DNA from: Clostridia bacterium
GTDB taxonomy: Bacteria; Bacillota_A; Clostridia; Oscillospirales; CAG-272
Reading direction: 5' to 3'
Length of the DNA stretch: 7,794 bases
Assembly (NCBI GenBank): GCA_017467225.1
Contig: JAFTSR010000091.1
Coordinates: forward strand, 1 to 7,794
The translations under genes were made by a program, and so were the position numbers. Position 1 is the first letter of the stretch, and every line of letters begins with the position of its first letter. Shown here piece after piece: positions 1-5,001 of the stretch. The notes beneath the pieces were generated by a model. It was not told the origin of the DNA and did not search any database. It saw only the letters and a program-made list of their open reading frames with translations.

Positions 1-616
1 ACTGCCACAGGTCCAGATTGTGAGGACACTGGTAGAGCAGAACGCCGCCGCCCTCGCCCGACCAGGTTGCGCGCCATGCGCCCGAATCATAGTATGCCTG
101 CGGACGGTACCAGCCGGTGATCATCCAGCTGGAGCGACGCAGCTGACCCATCTCACCGCTCTGAATGATCTCTCTCATCTTGCGGTAAACGGGATTGGTT
201 CTCTGGTTGAACATCAAACCATAGTAAAGGTCGGGGTGCTTGTCAGCCTCCTCGATCAGTTCACGAACCTGCGCGGTATATACGCCGGCAGGCTTCTCGC
301 TCATGACGTGCAGACCTGCCTGCAGGCCGGCGATGCAGTAGCGAGGGTGATCGTAGTGAGGAACCGCGACCAGAATAGCATCGCACTGACCCGAGCCGAT
401 CATCTCCATGGCATCGGTGAAGGTTGCGATCTCGGGAATTTCGGGATGCTCTGCGCGCGCCTTTTCGACCATAGTGCAAGCATGATCCAGACGAGCGGGG
501 TTGATATCAGCCACGGCCGTGACCTCGATCTCAGGGCACTGGCGGTTCAGAATGTTGTTCAGATGTCCGGTACCCATGTTACCGATACCGATAATACCAA
601 GTCTTACTTTTTCCAT
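1..616 (-). CDS. Gfo/Idh/MocA family NAD(P)-dependent oxidoreductase, N-terminal part (cut by window edge)
   Basis: The first 205 residues are visible and the gene runs off the left end of the window. An N-terminal Rossmann fold is clear: GIIGIGNMG at residues 7-15 contains the GxGxxG dinucleotide-binding loop, and Asp37 ends the second strand (VADIN), where this family usually contacts the adenosine ribose. EKPAG at 107-111 carries the conserved Lys108 of the family's EKP motif. The glycine-rich stretch GEGGGVLL (187-194) followed by CPHNLDLW (197-204) marks the start of the catalytic alpha/beta domain, with His199 the likely conserved active-site histidine. Such proteins oxidise or reduce hydroxyls on sugars, inositols or glycosides in the cytoplasm. 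The start ATG (614-616) follows a GAAAGGA ribosome binding site about 11 nt upstream. It is the fourth visible gene of the operon, 27 nt after the TIM-barrel gene. Family assignment is firm; the substrate is unknown. Confidence 0.93.
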   Translation of the reverse strand, partial: MEKVRLGIIGIGNMGTGHLNNILNRQCPEIEVTAVADINPARLDHACTMVEKARAEHPEIPEIATFTDAMEMIGSGQCDAILVAVPHYDHPRYCIAGLQAGLHVMSEKPAGVYTAQVRELIEEADKHPDLYYGLMFNQRTNPVYRKMREIIQSGEMGQLRRSSWMITGWYRPQAYYDSGAWRATWSGEGGGVLLYQCPHNLDLWQ

Positions 617-643
617 AATTATATGCGTCCTTTCAAATTAAAG

Positions 644-1414
644 TCAATGGAAGCCGCGGGAGCGGAAGAAATCGTAGCTGCGCTTCATGCAAACGAAGGG
701 ATCCTCGCCGTTGCAGTTGTCCTGCTCGATGTAGCCATACTTAACGCCGGTATCGACGCAAGCCTTGAGGATATCGTCGTAATCCATCATACCCTCGCCG
801 TTGGGAACCATGTAGATATCGCCGTTGGCGTTGTGCGACATATCCTTGAAGTGGACACAATCGGTGCGTCCTGCCAGCTTGTACAGCCACTTGACAGGGT
901 TTTCGCCGGCATACTGCATCCAGTAAACGTCAGCCGTGATTCCAATCTGCTCCGGTGTGAAGGCATCGCACAGATGCTCCAAAACCGTCTTGCCCTCGAT
1001 CATAGCAAACTCACGGTTGTGATTGTGATACATGAACTTATTTCCGTTTGCCGCAAAGGTCTCAACCGCAGGACGAATTTCAGCGATGAAATCCTGCAGC
1101 TTCTCGGGAGAGTAAGGCAGCATATACTGCTGCGGCATGCCACCGATACCGATGTACTTGCAGCCCATTCTGTTATGGAAATCTGCAGTTTCCTGAGGGG
1201 TCTTGACGATACGGTCATACGAGAAGTGGGTGATATCTGCCGTCAGGCCGTAAGCCTTGAGTTTCTCATCCATCCAGTCAGCCTCATAGCCGCAAACGCC
1301 GGACAGCTGCACCGTGGTCATTCCCATATCGGCAACCTTCTTGAGCGTCTCATCCAGATCCTGCGTCGTCTTACAAAAATCACGCAGAGTAAAAAGCTGT
1401 GCTCCAATTAACAT
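644..1414 (-). CDS. Sugar phosphate isomerase/epimerase-like TIM-barrel protein (256 aa)
   Basis: This is a single-domain xylose-isomerase-like TIM barrel (AP endonuclease 2 superfamily), full length at 256 aa. Recognisable strand ends are IGAQLFTLRD at 3-12, FMYHNHNREF at 127-136, TADVYW at 160-165, CVHFKD at 186-191, the loop PNGEGMMDYDD at 204-214 and GYIEQD at 227-232. By analogy with the family, residues in the HNHN segment, Asp162, His188 and Glu230 are the likely divalent-metal and substrate ligands. These enzymes typically shift a carbonyl or invert a hydroxyl next to a keto group, and members near Gfo/Idh/MocA dehydrogenases can act on 3-keto sugars. The start (1412-1414) is set by AAGGAGA about 9 nt upstream. 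It lies 31 nt after the first TIM barrel of the operon and 27 nt before the dehydrogenase. It differs clearly from its operon neighbour at 1446-2285 and is not a recent tandem duplicate. The exact reaction is not assignable. Confidence 0.88.
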   Translation of the reverse strand: MLIGAQLFTLRDFCKTTQDLDETLKKVADMGMTTVQLSGVCGYEADWMDEKLKAYGLTADITHFSYDRIVKTPQETADFHNRMGCKYIGIGGMPQQYMLPYSPEKLQDFIAEIRPAVETFAANGNKFMYHNHNREFAMIEGKTVLEHLCDAFTPEQIGITADVYWMQYAGENPVKWLYKLAGRTDCVHFKDMSHNANGDIYMVPNGEGMMDYDDILKACVDTGVKYGYIEQDNCNGEDPFVCMKRSYDFFRSRGFH

Positions 1415-1445
1415 GATCGTTTTCTCCTTATTATTTCATAAAAAT

Positions 1446-2285
1446 TCATTGCATCATCGGGCGGATGCAGTTGACAGCGCAATCAAAGGCAGCGCGTGCA
1501 CTTTCAAAGGCGATACCGCCAACCACGCTCTTGTCGCCCTCCATCTCAAGGCCGGCAAGTCCTACAAACTCCTGCAAATGAGGCTCCAGCGTCATAACAC
1601 CGCCGCCTCGCTTGCTGTACAGGTCAACCAGCTCGGCAATGTGACCCATACCCGTTCCGGGAGGCACCACGCGACCATCCTCGGCACAATCCTTAATGTG
1701 CAGATAATTGATATACGGCTCCAGCAGCTTCCAGGCATCCAGCGTGTCAACGCCGCACTGCATAAAGTTGGCGGGATCGAACACGCAACCCAACTGCGGA
1801 AGTGCGCGGTGCAGCTTCAGGCAGCGAACCGCCGTATCACCGTAAATACCCTTTTCATTTTCGTGGCACAGAACAACGGAATGTCCCTGCGCCAACTCCA
1901 AAAAGCGATTGAGTCTGCGGCAGACCTCATCGAAGCAAGCATCCGAGTCGTCAGCACCGTAAAAGCTGAACAGACGAATGCAACGGGCACCCGTGACGTC
2001 AGCCGTCTGGAGCAGTCTCTTGAAGCGCTCCTCCTCAACCGTAAACGGCACCTCCAGCTTGGTCTTTCCGGCAGGAGAGCCCAGGGACCAAACGCGCAAT
2101 CCGTTGGCTGCCAGTCGATCACAAATGTCCTTTGCCTCGGCAGGTGTCAGGTCGGCAACGTTCTTACCGTTGACGCCGCGCATCTCAAGATACGGAATGC
2201 CGTTTTCCGAAAGAGCCGCGATTTGCTCCTCCAATCTATTGCCTGCCTCATCGGCAAAGGCGCAAAGCTGTAAATTCTGTTTCAT
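1446..2285 (-). CDS. Sugar phosphate isomerase/epimerase family TIM-barrel protein (279 aa)
   Basis: This is a second xylose-isomerase-like TIM barrel, complete at 279 aa. Landmarks in order are PYLEMRGVNGKNV at 31-43 (Glu34 on an early strand), WSLGSPAGK at 66-74, LCHENEKGIYGD at 139-150, FDPANF at 169-174, YLHIKD at 194-199, PPGTGMGH at 208-215 and TLEPHL at 232-237. Likely metal ligands are a Glu of HENE (142 or 144), Asp170, His196 and Glu234, the arrangement expected of the IolE/IolI and tagatose-epimerase type barrels. The role is probably isomerisation, epimerisation or dehydration of an oxidised sugar or sugar acid in the cytoplasm. The start (2283-2285) has the purine-rich ribosome binding site GAGGAAAGG 8 nt upstream. 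It is the second gene of the operon, 30 nt after the SDR gene. Family call is secure, reaction unknown. Confidence 0.9.
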   Translation of the reverse strand: MKQNLQLCAFADEAGNRLEEQIAALSENGIPYLEMRGVNGKNVADLTPAEAKDICDRLAANGLRVWSLGSPAGKTKLEVPFTVEEERFKRLLQTADVTGARCIRLFSFYGADDSDACFDEVCRRLNRFLELAQGHSVVLCHENEKGIYGDTAVRCLKLHRALPQLGCVFDPANFMQCGVDTLDAWKLLEPYINYLHIKDCAEDGRVVPPGTGMGHIAELVDLYSKRGGGVMTLEPHLQEFVGLAGLEMEGDKSVVGGIAFESARAAFDCAVNCIRPMMQ

Positions 2286-2315
2286 TGATTTTTCCTTTCC
2301 TCAAAAGCGTAGAGA

Positions 2316-3143
2316 TCAGACACCCGAATAAGCGGAGAAGCCGCCGTCTACGGGAATCACGACACCGGTCACAAAGGCAGACTGGGTATCATCCGTCAAG
2401 AAGCGCAGCGCACCGAGCAGCTCCTCAGCCTCGCCGAAGCGTCCCATGGGGGTAGCAGCGAGAATCTTTCCAGTTCTCGCGGTAGGCGTGCCGTCGGGAT
2501 TGAACAGCAGCGCACGGTTCTGATTGGTAGCAAAGAAGCCGGGCGCGATCGCGTTGACACGAATACCTGCACTCGCAAAATGCACTGCCAACCACTGCGT
2601 GAAGTTGGATACGCCTGCTTTAGCCGCGCTGTATGCGGGAATTTTGGTCAAAGGCGTGTATGCATTCATCGAGGAGATGTTGACGATGGAGCAATGCTCC
2701 TGTCCGATCATATCCTTGGCAAACACCTGCGTAGGAAGAAGCACGCCCTTAATGTTAAGGTCAAACACCAGATCAAAGCCGGCCTTGTCCAGATTGAAGA
2801 AGGTCGTAATGTCGTCTCTATCCTGGTCGCCGTCCTCAAAATATTCCTTGGTCGTCGTTGCACGGGGATTGTTGCCGCCGGCACCGTTGATCAGGACGCT
2901 GCACTTGCCCATATCTGCCGCGATCTGCTCGCGCGCTGCCTCCAGAGAAGCCTTGTCCAGTACGTCGATCCAATAGGCCTTGGCGTCACCGCCATCGGCA
3001 CGAATCTCGGCTGCAAATGCTTCGGCAGCCTCCAAATTGCGGTCAAGCAGCGCAACAGCGTACCCCTGCTTTGCCATATCCTTTGCAAACGCGGAGCAAA
3101 GCACGCCACCCGCGCCTGTAATCACGCAAACCTGTTTACTCAT
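2316..3143 (-). CDS. SDR-family oxidoreductase, D-mannonate oxidoreductase (fructuronate reductase) type
   Basis: This is a classical short-chain dehydrogenase of 275 aa. The cofactor loop is TGAGGVLC at residues 9-16, with Asp34 after strand 2 (LLDRN). NGAGG is at 86-90 and DLN at 128-130 (Asn130). NISSMNA at 155-161 places the catalytic Ser at 158, exactly 13 residues before Tyr171 of YSAAK, with Lys175. The stretches LPTQVFAKDM (136-145), FTQWLAVHFA (181-190), VNAIAPGFF (196-204) and a C-terminus ending GGFSAYSGV are typical of the SDR-type D-mannonate oxidoreductases, which interconvert D-mannonate and D-fructuronate with NAD(P). A related keto-sugar acid is equally possible, because no mannonate dehydratase is visible. 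ATG at 3141-3143 is preferred because GAGGA lies about 10 nt upstream and the SDR fold starts directly after it. An in-frame ATG at 3203 would add 20 unrelated residues only about 9 nt from the predicted transcript start. It is the first gene of the minus-strand operon. Confidence 0.92.
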   Translation of the reverse strand: MSKQVCVITGAGGVLCSAFAKDMAKQGYAVALLDRNLEAAEAFAAEIRADGGDAKAYWIDVLDKASLEAAREQIAADMGKCSVLINGAGGNNPRATTTKEYFEDGDQDRDDITTFFNLDKAGFDLVFDLNIKGVLLPTQVFAKDMIGQEHCSIVNISSMNAYTPLTKIPAYSAAKAGVSNFTQWLAVHFASAGIRVNAIAPGFFATNQNRALLFNPDGTPTARTGKILAATPMGRFGEAEELLGALRFLTDDTQSAFVTGVVIPVDGGFSAYSGV

Positions 3144-3165
3144 GATATCAGTATCCTCTTTTCCA

Positions 3166-3175
3166 AAATTTACGG
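3166..3175 (-). promoter_or_regulatory. CCGTAAATTT box in the SDR leader
   Basis: Read on the minus strand, this is CCGTAAATTT, identical to the box at 3300-3309 on the plus strand. It lies within an imperfect palindrome (minus strand TTTCCGTAAATTTTGGAAA, 3178-3160), downstream of the predicted transcript start and upstream of the SDR ribosome binding site. It could be an auxiliary operator or part of a weak leader hairpin (TTTCC pairing with GGAAA). Confidence 0.45.
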
Positions 3176-3218
3176 AAACAGCAGCAAAAAAACACCACTC
3201 CACCGTACCAATGACTTA

Positions 3219-3247
3219 ATTATAACATAAATAAAATCTCTTGTAAA
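3219..3247 (-). promoter_or_regulatory. Sigma-A-type promoter of the minus-strand sugar operon
   Basis: On the minus strand, TTTACA (3247-3242, five of six matches to the -35 consensus) is followed by a 17-bp spacer and TATAAT (3224-3219, perfect -10). Transcription would start near 3212, giving a leader of about 69 nt before the SDR start codon. The -35 lies inside the palindrome at 3243-3256, which suggests a repressor could block it. Confidence 0.82.
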
Positions 3248-3256
3248 TATATTTAC
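3243..3256. promoter_or_regulatory. 14-bp perfect palindrome, probable operator
   Basis: GTAAATATATTTAC equals its own reverse complement. It covers most of the -35 of the minus-strand promoter and continues into GGAAA on its right, so that ATTTACGGAAA (3251-3261) repeats exactly at 3168-3178. Its position and symmetry fit a dimeric transcription factor site. The regulator is not encoded in the window. AT-rich DNA makes short palindromes easier to find by chance, so the recurrence of the flanking box is the stronger evidence. Confidence 0.6.
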
Positions 3257-3287
3257 GGAAAAATTTATAAAAAATATCCGTCGTGTA

Positions 3288-3317
3288 TTGACAAACCCAC
3301 CGTAAATTTGTTATAAT
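3288..3317 (+). promoter_or_regulatory. Consensus sigma-A promoter of the ThuA-like/CPBP transcript
   Basis: TTGACA (3288-3293) and TATAAT (3312-3317) both match the consensus perfectly, with an 18-bp spacer. The transcript start should fall near 3324, leaving a leader of about 25 nt before the chosen ATG at 3349. This excludes an in-frame ATG at 3316, which lies inside the -10 element. Confidence 0.88.
3300..3309 (+). promoter_or_regulatory. CCGTAAATTT box between -35 and -10 of the ThuA promoter
   Basis: The decamer CCGTAAATTT sits in the 18-bp spacer between TTGACA and TATAAT, where a bound protein would block RNA polymerase. It is the inverted copy of the box at 3166-3175. It shares CCGTAAAT with the minus-strand side of the palindrome at 3243-3258, which links control of both divergent transcripts. 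Confidence 0.5.
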
Positions 3318-3332
3318 GAACTCATCTGAAGA

Positions 3333-3340
3333 AAGGATGG
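3333..3340 (+). promoter_or_regulatory. Ribosome binding site deciding the ThuA-like start
   Basis: AAAGGATGG spans 3332-3340, with AGGA (3334-3337) 11 nt before the ATG at 3349. It contains another in-frame ATG (3337), which lacks a ribosome binding site of its own. The start at 3349 is therefore the best choice. Confidence 0.7.
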
Positions 3341-3348
3341 TAAACACC

Positions 3349-4095
3349 ATGAGCTCGAAAATCCGCGTTACCATTTGGAATGAATTCCGTCACGAAAAGC
3401 ATATGCCCGAGGTACAGGCGCTGTATCCCGACGGCATGCACGCCGTCATTGCATCTTATCTCTCCAAGGATGCCGACATTGAAGTCACGCTCGCCGCACT
3501 CGACGATCCTGAGCAGGGTCTGCCCGATGAAGTGCTCAATAATACCGACGTTCTCATCTGGTGGGGACACTGCGCACACCACGAGGTGCGCGACGATCTC
3601 GTAGCCAAGATTCAACATAGAGTCTACCTTGGCAGAATGGGACTTGTCGTCCTTCACTCGGGCCATCATTCCAAGGTCTTCCGCTCGGTCGTCGGCACGA
3701 CGGGTAATCTCTCCTGGGGACGCGATCAAAAGGAGATCGTCTGGAATGTCAACCCGGCTCACCCCATCGCCGCAGGTATTCCCGATCACTTCTGTCTGGA
3801 GCTTGAGGAGCTGTACGCCGAGCCGTTTGCCGTTCAGCCGGACGAGCTGATCTTCACCGCTTGGTTTGAGGATGGCTACATCATGCGCAACGGCATGGTA
3901 TTCAACCGCGGCGCCGGTAAGATCTTCTACTTCCAGCCCGGTCATGAATGCTGTCCTTCTTTTCATAACGAATACGTTGAGCGCATCATCAATAACGGCG
4001 TGCGCTACGTTAAGCCTGCCAACTTCGGCTTTGAAATTCTTGACGGTGCCCCCTGTGTGCATCCGCACAAGGTAACGGATGAATTCGCGAACTGA
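3349..4095 (+). CDS. ThuA-like domain protein (trehalose utilisation family)
   Basis: This is a 248-aa ThuA-like protein with a flavodoxin/class I glutamine-amidotransferase-like fold. The N-terminus KIRVTIWNEFRHEK (4-17) and YPDGMHAVIASYL (26-38) are typical of the Firmicute members. WWGHCAHHEV is at 71-80, VVLHSGHHSK at 100-109, VNPAHPIAAGI at 134-144 and IFYFQPGHE at 192-200. The nucleophile-elbow region (HSGHHS) has no cysteine, so it is not a glutamine amidotransferase. Sixteen histidines, several clustered, suggest metal binding, which is an inference. ThuA of rhizobia acts with the Gfo/Idh/MocA dehydrogenase ThuB in trehalose use through a 3-keto intermediate, and family members often lie beside sugar dehydrogenases, as here. 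There is no signal peptide, so it should be cytoplasmic. It is transcribed divergently from the sugar operon under an apparently shared operator, and its 3' end overlaps the CPBP gene. Confidence 0.9.
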   Translation: MSSKIRVTIWNEFRHEKHMPEVQALYPDGMHAVIASYLSKDADIEVTLAALDDPEQGLPDEVLNNTDVLIWWGHCAHHEVRDDLVAKIQHRVYLGRMGLVVLHSGHHSKVFRSVVGTTGNLSWGRDQKEIVWNVNPAHPIAAGIPDHFCLELEELYAEPFAVQPDELIFTAWFEDGYIMRNGMVFNRGAGKIFYFQPGHECCPSFHNEYVERIINNGVRYVKPANFGFEILDGAPCVHPHKVTDEFAN

Positions 4096-4765
4096 TATCT
4101 CCCATCCCAAGCGCACACTCGCCGTGATATTGATCACGCTGCTTGCTTGCGGCGCAATGGCGCTTGTGGACGGTGTCTGGATGCCGCATTATTTCGTCAA
4201 ATCTGCTGTCAAGCTGGCGCTGTTTTTGCTGCTTCCGCTCCTGTATGCGCGCTTTGACCGCGGTGTGCGGCTGCGTGAGCTGTTCCGCTTTCATAAGCGC
4301 GGCGTAGCTGCAGCACTGATTCTGGGTGGCAGTATTTACGCTTTCCTGCTCGGCGGATATTTCGTGCTGCGCGGTGTGTTTGATTTTTCCGGTGTTGCCT
4401 CCTCGCTTTCGCAAAATGCAGGTGTCACCGCGGATAACTTCATTTTCGTCGCACTTTATATTTCGCTGATCAATTCCGCGCTGGAGGAGTTTTTCTTCCG
4501 TGGCTTCGTTTTCCGCAATCTGCTGGATCGCGGAGCACCGCTGGCCTATCTGTTCAGCTCGGCAGCCTTCGCTCTGTATCATATCGCCATGATGATTGGT
4601 TGGTTTTCCCTCCCACTCACGGCGCTGATCATTTTGGGGCTGATCGTCGGCGGCGTTATCTTCAATGCTCTCAATCAGCATTTCGGCACGCTGTACGTTT
4701 CCTGGGCTGTGCATATGTTTGCCAACTTCGCCATCAACACCATCGGCTTTATCCTGCTGCTCTGA
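4079..4765 (+). CDS. CPBP-family intramembrane metalloprotease (CAAX amino protease-like)
   Basis: This is a 228-aa integral membrane protein of the CPBP (Abi/CAAX protease, Rce1-like) family. Hydrophobic segments lie at about 13-31, 41-57, 76-98, 120-135, 152-174, 178-196 and 206-227. All three conserved motifs are present: EEFFFRG at 136-142 (EExxxR, Glu136, Glu137, Arg141), FALYH at 164-168 (His168) and HMFAN at 212-216 (HxxxN). The glutamates and histidines are the expected metal and catalytic residues, so it is probably active. Bacterial homologues serve in bacteriocin immunity or maturation or in membrane-protein processing; no target is visible here. It starts inside the ThuA-like gene (17-nt overlap, different frame), with AAGG at 4069-4072 six nt upstream, suggesting translational coupling. 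A strong terminator follows 11 nt after its stop. A functional link to sugar metabolism is not obvious. Confidence 0.9.
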   Translation: MNSRTDISHPKRTLAVILITLLACGAMALVDGVWMPHYFVKSAVKLALFLLLPLLYARFDRGVRLRELFRFHKRGVAAALILGGSIYAFLLGGYFVLRGVFDFSGVASSLSQNAGVTADNFIFVALYISLINSALEEFFFRGFVFRNLLDRGAPLAYLFSSAAFALYHIAMMIGWFSLPLTALIILGLIVGGVIFNALNQHFGTLYVSWAVHMFANFAINTIGFILLL

Positions 4766-4776
4766 CACAAAAATCC

Positions 4777-4807
4777 GGACTGTCGCACTGCGCGACAGTC
4801 CTTTTTT
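4777..4807 (+). terminator. Rho-independent terminator of the ThuA-like/CPBP transcript
   Basis: A 10-bp perfect GC-rich stem (GGACTGTCGC at 4777-4786 with GCGACAGTCC at 4792-4801) with loop ACTGC is followed directly by six T residues. It begins 11 nt after the CPBP stop codon. A run of five A residues at 4769-4773 could give weak function in the opposite direction. Confidence 0.93.
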
Positions 4808-4894
4808 GTATAGAAAAGCCCTATCCGTGCCATACTTACTTTAACTGATCTTGTGGGGATGGGGCCCCACATGGATATTTGTTGTTTCTATACA
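4807..4894. repeat. 10-bp inverted repeat pair enclosing 68 bp
   Basis: TGTATAGAAA (4807-4816) and TTTCTATACA (4885-4894) are perfect reverse complements. In RNA the pairing can be extended outward by a U-G wobble and two U-A pairs (4804-4806 with 4895-4897). The enclosed 68 bp contains a second hairpin (4852-4871). There is no open reading frame of note and no visible target-site duplication outside. It could be a folded RNA, a small miniature-element remnant or chance. Confidence 0.4.
4852..4871. repeat. GC-rich hairpin, TGTGGGG/CCCCACA
   Basis: TGTGGGG (4852-4858) pairs with CCCCACA (4865-4871) across the six-base loop ATGGGG. An alternative palindrome TGGGGCCCCA (4860-4869) shares the right arm, so the two folds exclude each other. 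No T-run follows, so it does not look like a terminator. Confidence 0.45.
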
Positions 4895-4951
4895 GAACCG
4901 AACCGCTGCAAATTCAACCCCAAAATTGATCCAAAGTTTGTTGAAAGGGGC

Positions 4952-4987
4952 TCGGGGAAAACTTTTTTCCAAAAAAGTTTTCCCCGA
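4952..4987. repeat. 36-bp near-perfect palindrome upstream of the glycosyltransferase
   Basis: The left arm at 4952-4968 (TCGGGGAAAACTTTTTT) is the exact reverse complement of the right arm at 4971-4987, with only CC between them, giving 17 potential base pairs before allowing for a minimal loop. It resembles the G4A4CT6-type palindromes that I recall as common intergenic repeats in Clostridia; that recall was not checked. No U-tract follows the stem in either direction, so it is not a standard terminator. It ends 14 nt before the start codon at 5002. Confidence 0.8.
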
Positions 4988-5001
4988 AAAATCTCGCACC
5001 T

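Larger units (their letters stand above)
4808..5001. other. Gene-free interval rich in inverted repeats
   Basis: These 194 bp lie between the terminator at 4777-4807 and the glycosyltransferase start. They hold most of the 10-bp inverted pair (4807-4894), the hairpin at 4852-4871 and the long palindrome at 4952-4987. Short open frames here show no family resemblance and no ribosome binding site. I could not find a convincing promoter for the glycosyltransferase: TTGTGG near 4851 and TTGATC near 4926 lack a matching -10 at the right spacing. Confidence 0.6.

Noticed and set aside
20..1411. 463-codon plus-strand open frame across the dehydrogenase, the spacer and the 256-aa barrel gene
   Set aside because: It lies antisense to two well-supported family members, crosses their intergenic spacer, and its translation shows no family resemblance. 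It has no good ribosome binding site. It is a by-product of codon use in the real genes.
1314..2273. 319-codon plus-strand open frame opposite the 279-aa barrel gene
   Set aside because: It is antisense to a clear TIM-barrel gene, with low-complexity translation lacking domain motifs.
3144..3203. Twenty-codon N-terminal extension of the SDR starting at 3203
   Set aside because: It would start about 9 nt from the predicted transcript start without a ribosome binding site. It adds residues unlike the SDR family, and a good ribosome binding site precedes the ATG at 3143.
3316..3348. Upstream ATG codons (3316 and 3337) as start of the ThuA-like gene
   Set aside because: The ATG at 3316 is inside the -10 hexamer and cannot be in the mRNA. 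The ATG at 3337 lies within the ribosome binding site that serves 3349.
3322..4137. 271-codon minus-strand open frame opposite the ThuA-like gene
   Set aside because: It is antisense to a recognised protein, spans the promoter-proximal region and shows no motifs.
4010..4768. 252-codon minus-strand open frame opposite the CPBP gene
   Set aside because: The plus-strand frame has all three CPBP motifs and membrane segments; the minus frame is Gln- and His-rich without a recognisable domain.
4952..4987. Palindrome as a rho-independent terminator
   Set aside because: The bases after the stem are GAAAAATCTC on the plus strand and GCCCC-type on the minus strand. There is no U-tract after either arm and no gene ends close upstream.
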